Source of the DNA: Candidatus Woesearchaeota archaeon
GTDB lineage: Archaea > Nanobdellota > Nanobdellia > Woesearchaeales > SKIA01
DNA: 6,107 nucleotides
Direction: 5' to 3'
Assembly: GCA_007128245.1 (NCBI GenBank)
Contig: SKXU01000106.1
Span: 1 to 6,107, forward strand
Shown one piece after another: positions 1-3,941 of this stretch. Both the position numbers and the translations under genes were made by a program. Position 1 is the stretch's first letter. Every line of letters starts with the position of its first letter. The notes below the pieces were generated by a model that saw nothing but the letters and a program-made list of their open reading frames with translations, did no database searches and was not told where the DNA came from.

Positions 1-23
1 ATGTCGCAAGGGAAGCAGCGGTT

Positions 24-31
24 TTTATAAA
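24..31 (+). promoter_or_regulatory. TATA-like box for the glutaredoxin-fold gene
   Basis: TTTATAAA is centred about 25.5 nt before the ATG at 53. That is the spacing expected if archaeal transcription starts at or next to the start codon, giving a leaderless mRNA. It supports starting the gene at 53 rather than at the upstream in-frame GTG at 38. The same spacing recurs at three other genes in the window. Confidence 0.6.
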
Positions 32-52
32 CTTGGCGTGCATAATCCTTGT

Positions 53-304
53 ATGCCTTCAATAGTTGCATATGTAAAACCTGCCGACCCATATAGTATG
101 CGGCTATTAGAGTTCTTGAGAAGAAAAAACGTTTCGTTCACCAAAAAAATCGTTTCAGAAGATGATCCTGACCTCTACCAAGAATTCGTTACGGTTACTG
201 GAGAAGTAGATCCACCAATACTTGTTATTGGTGGAGAAGTAATCGGTGATTACGAGCGAGTCACAAGCCTGGATCTACAAGGCAAGTTCGATGATTACCT
301 CTGA
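53..304 (+). CDS. Glutaredoxin-fold protein lacking active-site cysteines
   Basis: This 83-residue protein aligns by eye along the whole length of a glutaredoxin/NrdH-type domain: a first beta strand (IVAYVKP, residues 4-10), the active-site loop, a helix (MRLLEFLRRKN), a second strand, the cis-proline region (P55) and the IGG-x-x-IG segment at 59-65. Where glutaredoxins have CPYC it has DPYS (residues 12-15), and there is no cysteine anywhere in the protein. It therefore cannot do ordinary dithiol or monothiol exchange; a binding or structural role is inference. ATG 53 is chosen because a TATA-like box sits 26 nt upstream. The frame stays open to the window's left edge, so it could instead be the C-terminal domain of a longer protein. 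Its stop overlaps the convergent lipoprotein gene by 10 bp. The fold call is fairly firm; the function is unknown. Confidence 0.75.
   Translation: MPSIVAYVKPADPYSMRLLEFLRRKNVSFTKKIVSEDDPDLYQEFVTVTGEVDPPILVIGGEVIGDYERVTSLDLQGKFDDYL
211..235 (+). repeat. Perfect 10-bp inverted repeat inside the glutaredoxin-fold gene
   Basis: TCCACCAATA (211-220) and TATTGGTGGA (226-235) are exact reverse complements around a 5-nt loop, CTTGT. The hairpin overlaps a direct repeat, GGAGAAGTA, present at 200-208 and again at 233-241. Both lie in the coding sequence for the cis-proline and IGG segment, where GEV is encoded twice. The structure may simply follow from the codons, but the pairing is perfect. Confidence 0.6.
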
Positions 305-1125
305 TAATATTTATTCAGATATTTTTCAGCAAGAAGATCAGAAAGCCCTGCTTGAACAAGAGCGTTCTTAATATCGCGTCGCGCAAAGGTATTCATGTGC
401 TGCTGAATATAATCTCTGTATTGTCGCTCCGCTTTGGAAATAGCATCAGGATTTCGTTGCTCTTGTGCAGAAGGAGTTCTATCAAGAATGATTGATAGCT
501 TTTTACGCTTACGAACTAAGTGAACGATGAGCACGGTAGCAACGAGCACAAAAAACACCGCAAGAAAAATTACTAACCCATACAGCACACGCTGATGCTC
601 TTCTTGAGATATGATGTGGACGCTTACGGGAGCGGAAATCAGATCAATATGCACCTCATTGCCTCGTATCTCCCCTACGTCACTCTGGAGTACTTCAGCG
701 GGCATGATTACTGTGAGTCTTGAAGAAAAACTTGGATTTTGAGCTACTACAGCAGGGTCTTGCCCGATACGAAACAGGGCGTTTGTGAGCTCTTGCTGTG
801 CGCGCAAGGACCATAAATTATGCCTCGTGGTGATTAAGGAGTAGTCCCGGGTGAACTCATGCGATTGAAGCGGGCGCTCACCCTCTAGCGTGACAACGTT
901 CGTTTGCTGATTAAAGGAACAATCCATCCAGCGAGGAGCAAACAAGCAGGGGTTTTGAAGACGACGAAGACACAGTTCGTCTGTTGGCGCACATAAGTTA
1001 TCATGAAGCCTGATGGTGGCAGAATAGCTTGTTGTCCCATCACTAAATACTTCTTGGATGACATCAACATCTGCGCATGCAGCAAACAAAAAAGCACATA
1101 CCACAAGGATGCTCACCAATCTCAT
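295..1125 (-). CDS. Predicted membrane-anchored lipoprotein, LppM/DUF3153-like
   Basis: The product is 276 residues. The N terminus is a short lipoprotein-type signal: MR, a hydrophobic stretch, then FAAC with the lipobox cysteine at 17. The ectodomain follows (about 18-178). It opens with DVDVIQEVFSDGTTSYSATI and later has a MPAEV...GNEVHIDL stretch; both resemble the LppM/DUF3153 family of surface lipoproteins, though this match is from memory and moderate. Four ectodomain cysteines (45, 52, 60, 69) could form two disulfides. One membrane helix spans about 181-204, followed by RKRKK and a charged helical tail ending in an 'IKNALVQAGLSDLLAEKYL' motif, similar to short C-terminal helical motifs common in DPANN membrane proteins. 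The start at 1125 is preferred because an AT-rich box lies 26 nt upstream; an in-frame ATG at 1146 is the alternative. It is divergent from the thioredoxin reductase gene. Its exact function is not known. Confidence 0.7.
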   Translation of the reverse strand: MRLVSILVVCAFLFAACADVDVIQEVFSDGTTSYSATIRLHDNLCAPTDELCLRRLQNPCLFAPRWMDCSFNQQTNVVTLEGERPLQSHEFTRDYSLITTRHNLWSLRAQQELTNALFRIGQDPAVVAQNPSFSSRLTVIMPAEVLQSDVGEIRGNEVHIDLISAPVSVHIISQEEHQRVLYGLVIFLAVFFVLVATVLIVHLVRKRKKLSIILDRTPSAQEQRNPDAISKAERQYRDYIQQHMNTFARRDIKNALVQAGLSDLLAEKYLNKYYQR

Positions 1126-1147
1126 ACTATCTTTTTTAGCGTGCATG

Positions 1148-1154
1148 CTTAAAT
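1148..1154 (-). promoter_or_regulatory. AT-rich TATA-like box in the divergent lipoprotein/reductase region
   Basis: On the minus strand this reads ATTTAAG, centred 26 nt before the ATG at 1125, the same spacing seen for other leaderless genes here. The core TTTAAA-like sequence is nearly symmetric, so it could also drive plus-strand transcription beginning near 1177, which would give the reductase a leader of roughly 27 nt. It is a weaker box than the others in the window. Confidence 0.35.
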
Positions 1155-1173
1155 CCTTTGTGGCACCACAAGG
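1155..1173. promoter_or_regulatory. Inverted repeat, candidate operator between divergent genes
   Basis: CCTTTGTGG (1155-1163) and CCACAAGG (1166-1173) form an inverted repeat around CA, imperfect by one extra T in the left arm. It abuts the AT-rich box of the lipoprotein gene and lies 30 bp before the reductase ATG, so a dimeric regulator bound here could affect both genes. That it is an operator is inferred from symmetry and position only. Confidence 0.35.
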
Positions 1174-1203
1174 CTTTTGAATACGCATAAACTTATTCAT
1201 TTC

Positions 1204-2151
1204 ATGGCCGAACACACAACCAACGACCACTATGACGTACTTATTATCGGAGGCGGCTGTGCGGGATTATCTGCGGCGCTGTACGCGAAACGCTACGAAC
1301 TCAAGGTGGCGGTTATTGCAAAAGAACCTGGAGGACTTATTACCACAACTCACATCGTGGAAAACTATCCTGGGGTAAAGACCATGAGTGGATGGGACAT
1401 GATGGACATCTTTCTGGAACAAGTACAATCGCTTGGAGTAGAAATTAAACGAGATGAGGTGGTGTCAGTCAAACGCGAAGAAGACATGCTCTTTCACGTC
1501 TGCACAGAAGATACGTGTTATGCAGCATCAACAGTCATTCTCGCCACAGGAACACATCACAGAGAACTTGGAGCGCCCGGAGAAGAAGAGTATCGTAATA
1601 AGGGCGTGTCGTACTGCGCAACGTGTGACGGGGCTCTGTTTAAAGGAGAGAACATGGTAATCGTGGGGGGAGGCGACTCAGCAGCTAAAGAAGCGCTTTT
1701 ACTCTCACAGTACGCAAAACACGTGTATATCGTTGCGCGCTCAACAATCAAACCCGAGCCCATCAACAGAAAGCGTGTGGAAGAAACAGAAAACGTGACG
1801 GTGCTTGAGCACACACAAGTAAAGGAAATCTGCGGTGACGGAACACAAGTAACGCACGTCATCCTCACAAAACCCTACGAAGGATCTGATACGCTCGCTG
1901 CGGGAGCAGTATTTATCGCGATTGGCCACATCGCTCAAACAGACCTTGTCAAAGATTTAGGTGTTGAGCTAAACGAGCGAGGAGAAGTAAAAATTGACCG
2001 CACCTCGCGCACCAACATTCCAGGATTTTACGCCGCAGGAGACTGTACTGACGCGGTGTGGAAACAAGCAATCATTTCATCAGCAGAAGGCTCGCAAGCA
2101 GCAAACAGCGCGTACGAAGACCTCACCAACGACCACGTCCGCCCTACGTAG
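1204..2151 (+). CDS. trxB: Thioredoxin-disulfide reductase-like flavoprotein (low-Mr TrxR family)
   Basis: The protein has 315 residues, the usual size for low-molecular-weight thioredoxin reductases, which pass electrons through FAD and a cysteine pair to thioredoxin-like partners in the cytoplasm. Visible in order: FAD-binding GGGCAG (16-21), ATG (115-117), the redox centre CATC (138-141) followed by DG, the second Rossmann motif GGGDSA (155-160), and the C-terminal FAD motif GFYAAGDCTD (274-283) with KQ and an AAN helix. The HRRxxxR motif that binds the NADPH 2'-phosphate is absent: the equivalent place reads VARSTIKP (177-184), so the donor may be NADH, a flavin/F420-type carrier or something else. 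ATG 1204 is chosen over an in-frame TTG at 1177 because the FAD motif then lies about 12 residues in. It is divergent from the lipoprotein gene and overlaps the photolyase gene end by 8 bp. Confidence 0.92.
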   Translation: MAEHTTNDHYDVLIIGGGCAGLSAALYAKRYELKVAVIAKEPGGLITTTHIVENYPGVKTMSGWDMMDIFLEQVQSLGVEIKRDEVVSVKREEDMLFHVCTEDTCYAASTVILATGTHHRELGAPGEEEYRNKGVSYCATCDGALFKGENMVIVGGGDSAAKEALLLSQYAKHVYIVARSTIKPEPINRKRVEETENVTVLEHTQVKEICGDGTQVTHVILTKPYEGSDTLAAGAVFIAIGHIAQTDLVKDLGVELNERGEVKIDRTSRTNIPGFYAAGDCTDAVWKQAIISSAEGSQAANSAYEDLTNDHVRPT

Positions 2152-2908
2152 TTACGCGAGCAATAAACTCTTGTGCAGCAGCAAAAATATGCGCTTTTCT
2201 CTTAGGATCAAGCTTTTCTAGTAAACGAATCATCATGCTCATACGATGATTTTGCGCAAACGTCTCTTTATTTTTCTCAATAAAACGCCAATACAACCCA
2301 TCAAGAATATCACACCACTCCCCCGTGGGCTCATCACTCATTTTACGCAAATAATTTGAGCCACAAATATAGGGTTTGGTAGCAAACACTCCTCCATCAG
2401 CAAACTGACTCATACCATACACATTCGGAACCATAACCCAATCAGCAGAGTCAATGTAGTGCTCCATAAACCATGTGTACACGTCATCAGGATGTATTTC
2501 ACACAACAACATCACGTTGCCAAGAACCATCAAACGTTCAATATGGTGTGTGTACGCATGCTTTTTTGCTCGCTGAATAGCGCGGTCAAGAAGAGGTATG
2601 CCTGTGGTCGCGTCATACCAGTGCGGCGAGAGTCTTCGCTTATGTCCGAAATAATTCTTTTTGATGTCTTGGGTGCGATACACCAAGCGAATGAATTCTC
2701 TCCACCCAAACACTTGACGATACAATCCTTCAACACTATTTATGGGCGCTTGCGCGTTTTTTAATTGCTCATGCACGTCTTTTGGGGTAAGTAACCCGCA
2801 ATTTAGCAACGGACTGAGGGTGCTGTGATACATGAACGCGTGCTCTGAATGAATAGCATCTTCATACGGCCCGAACTCGGAGAAGCGATCAGCGAAGAAG
2901 GCATTCAT
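2144..2908 (-). CDS. Photolyase-like protein, C-terminal FAD-binding part (split COG3046/PhrB-type gene)
   Basis: This 254-residue frame carries the catalytic, FAD-binding half of the prokaryotic COG3046/FeS-BCP (PhrB-like) photolyases, which use light to repair UV lesions, in characterised members (6-4) photoproducts. Matching segments: FGPYEDAI (12-19), LSPLLNCGLL (31-40), INSVEGLYRQVFGWREFIR (56-74), HHIERLM (121-127, the conserved double histidine), and PNVYGMSQFADGG (161-173) with KPY. The family's Fe-S ligands are mostly gone: the first aligns with L106, and the segment normally holding YCxxC is about ten residues shorter (SDEPTGEWC, 191-199), leaving only C199. The ATG at 2908 overlaps the stop of the N-terminal frame (ATGA), so coupled translation is possible. 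Eleven codons before it (W-P-T-T-R...) also fit the family, showing that the two frames were once continuous. Confidence 0.8.
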   Translation of the reverse strand: MNAFFADRFSEFGPYEDAIHSEHAFMYHSTLSPLLNCGLLTPKDVHEQLKNAQAPINSVEGLYRQVFGWREFIRLVYRTQDIKKNYFGHKRRLSPHWYDATTGIPLLDRAIQRAKKHAYTHHIERLMVLGNVMLLCEIHPDDVYTWFMEHYIDSADWVMVPNVYGMSQFADGGVFATKPYICGSNYLRKMSDEPTGEWCDILDGLYWRFIEKNKETFAQNHRMSMMIRLLEKLDPKRKAHIFAAAQEFIARVTT

Positions 2909-3594
2909 CCACGCAAGAGCTTGTGTGCGCGTGGTAGGCCAAAAAAGGTTTCTGCACTCCCTGGATGGTCAGAGAATGTTTTTTGTACAACAGCAGATAC
3001 TTCTTTGGTGTGCGTGGTTGGTTGCACTTTTGGAAGTGCAGGAGGAGTAGCGTTTTTGGGAAGCTTTTTGCGGTTTTCTTCATCAAAACTCCACTTACCA
3101 CCCGTCGGCTCGCCGCGCTCTATGAGAAAGTCGTCTTGTTTTCGCTTCTGAACATAAAACTCGTGCATGAATAGCCGTTTATGAGAGGAAACATAATCGT
3201 TGATGTCTGTTACTGTGAGATCAAACGCGGGAGTATCGATGATGCGTAAAATGATTGAGTTTTCTTGACAAAAATCGGTGACTTGCTCTCTAAAGAAGTT
3301 GTCTTGGATATCGTAGGTTACGATTGTTGAAACGTTGCGTTCTGTGCACGTTTTTTTGAGCGCATCAAAAAAAGGAGTGCTGTTGAGCACGTGATACTCC
3401 ACTCTGAATTCTTTTCTGAGCTCATCTGCATGGCTTCGCATCGCAGAGAAAAACAACAGTATTTTGTGTTTCTGATACCGAAAATGCGTTGCTAGGGAGT
3501 AATCCTCCTTCATGAACACAACATCAGTATTGTTGAGTTCGAGGCGTTTGTGGCTGGGAAACAACATGTCCCCAAGGATGAGTGCGAGTTTCAT
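2905..3594 (-). CDS. Photolyase-like protein, N-terminal antenna part (split COG3046/PhrB-type gene)
   Basis: This 229-residue frame begins MKLALILGD and matches the N-terminal alpha/beta domain of COG3046 proteins, which in PhrB binds a lumazine antenna chromophore. Recognisable pieces are LILGDMLFP (5-13), LLFFSAMRSHADELR (46-60) and the family block GEPTGGKWSFDEENRKKLP (161-179), followed by a proline-rich linker. After F218 the frame departs from the family and ends 11 residues later at a TGA. Re-reading one T in the run at 2941-2946 continues into W-P-T-T-R and the downstream frame, giving about 483 residues, close to the family norm of roughly 500. The start at 3594 is chosen because a TATA-like box lies 25 nt upstream and homology starts there; 48 further in-frame codons upstream run through the promoter and rpoN. 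It is either a pseudogene, a sequencing indel, or a two-part or frameshifted gene. Confidence 0.78.
   Translation of the reverse strand: MKLALILGDMLFPSHKRLELNNTDVVFMKEDYSLATHFRYQKHKILLFFSAMRSHADELRKEFRVEYHVLNSTPFFDALKKTCTERNVSTIVTYDIQDNFFREQVTDFCQENSIILRIIDTPAFDLTVTDINDYVSSHKRLFMHEFYVQKRKQDDFLIERGEPTGGKWSFDEENRKKLPKNATPPALPKVQPTTHTKEVSAVVQKTFSDHPGSAETFFGLPRAHKLLRG
2941..2946 (-). other. Frameshift point in the photolyase gene (T6 run)
   Basis: On the minus strand the sequence is ACC TTTTTT GGCC. In frame it gives T-F-F-G-L and an early stop. Adding one T, or slipping back one base, gives T-F-F-W-P-T-T-R, which is the family pattern leading straight into the C-terminal frame. The site is not a canonical X-XXY-YYZ heptamer because a C precedes the six Ts, but transcript or ribosome slippage on the run is conceivable. 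A one-base homopolymer error is the simplest explanation. Confidence 0.75.
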
Positions 3595-3614
3595 GGTTAG
3601 AGGATGACTCTTAA

Positions 3615-3622
3615 CTTTATAT
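3615..3622 (-). promoter_or_regulatory. TATA-like box for the photolyase gene
   Basis: The minus strand reads ATATAAAG, centred about 24.5 nt before the ATG at 3594, consistent with a leaderless transcript. It lies back to back with the rpoN promoter in a 79-bp divergent region and supports 3594 over the longer reading frame. Confidence 0.6.
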
Positions 3623-3643
3623 CCCTCATGTTTGACCGCCATA

Positions 3644-3651
3644 TTTATAAA
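3644..3651 (+). promoter_or_regulatory. TATA-like box for rpoN
   Basis: TTTATAAA is centred about 26.5 nt before the ATG at 3674, identical in sequence to the box at 24-31 and at the expected leaderless distance. It argues that rpoN is transcribed from its own promoter here. Confidence 0.65.
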
Positions 3652-3673
3652 ACAAGGCAGATTCGCATACATT

Positions 3674-3868
3674 ATGATTATTCCAATTCGTTGCATGAGC
3701 TGTGGTAAACCAATCGGCCACCTCTGGGAAGAATACAAGAAAGAATCAGCCTCAAAGCCAGCAGGAGAGGTTATGACTGCGCTTGGACTTGAACGCTATT
3801 GTTGTAGAGCACAATTCCTTGGTCACGTAGACTTGATTGATACCGCAGCAAAGTTTAAACGATTCTAA
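3674..3868 (+). CDS. rpoN: DNA-directed RNA polymerase subunit N (Rpb10 homologue)
   Basis: This complete 64-residue protein is the archaeal counterpart of eukaryotic Rpb10, a small zinc-binding subunit on the RpoD/RpoL assembly platform of RNA polymerase. It starts MIIPIRCMSCGKPIG, the hallmark of the family, and its zinc ligands are visible as CxxC at 7 and 10 and the adjacent pair C43-C44 in ERYCCRAQFLGHVDLID. Length is normal. Although the frame extends upstream, ATG 3674 is fixed by the family N terminus and by a TATA-like box 26 nt before it. In many archaea rpoN sits in a cluster with ribosomal protein genes (rpl13, rps9) and rpoK; here it stands alone between the divergent photolyase gene and leuS, with its own promoter and a T-run terminator. 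The identification is firm and is the main evidence that the DNA is archaeal. Confidence 0.97.
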   Translation: MIIPIRCMSCGKPIGHLWEEYKKESASKPAGEVMTALGLERYCCRAQFLGHVDLIDTAAKFKRF

Positions 3869-3869
3869 C

Positions 3870-3877
3870 TTTTTTTT
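3870..3877 (+). terminator. Poly-T transcription terminator after rpoN
   Basis: A run of eight Ts begins two bases after the rpoN stop codon. Archaeal RNA polymerase commonly terminates on U-runs without a hairpin, so this is a good candidate end for the rpoN transcript, separating it from leuS, which has its own promoter. Confidence 0.6.
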
Positions 3878-3909
3878 ATTAGAGTAATTGTCTATATGGA
3901 AAATTAAAC

Positions 3910-3918
3910 TTATATATA
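3910..3918 (+). promoter_or_regulatory. TATA-like box for leuS
   Basis: TTATATATA is centred about 27.5 nt before the ATG at 3942, again consistent with transcription starting at or within a base or two of the start codon. The leader is too short to hold a T-box or other RNA switch. Confidence 0.6.
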
Positions 3919-3941
3919 CGACCTTCCTCTTTCACAGCAGA

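Noticed and set aside
1..30. Short frame ATG...TAA at the left edge, possibly the tail of an upstream gene
   Set aside because: Only nine codons are visible and nothing identifies them; it cannot be told from chance.
1177..1203. TTG start for the reductase, nine residues upstream
   Set aside because: The added residues do not belong to the family and ATG 1204 gives the normal distance to the FAD motif; it remains possible only if the 1148-1154 box drives a leaderless transcript.
3351..3373. Inverted repeat T7-GA / TC-A7 with a 5-nt loop
   Set aside because: It is within the photolyase coding sequence and follows from the codons for FFDALKK; its runs of A and T make the pairing weakly informative. 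It is not at a gene end.
3595..3738. A 48-residue N-terminal extension of the photolyase frame
   Set aside because: It would run through rpoN's start and the divergent promoters, and family homology begins at MKLALILGD with a TATA-like box just upstream.
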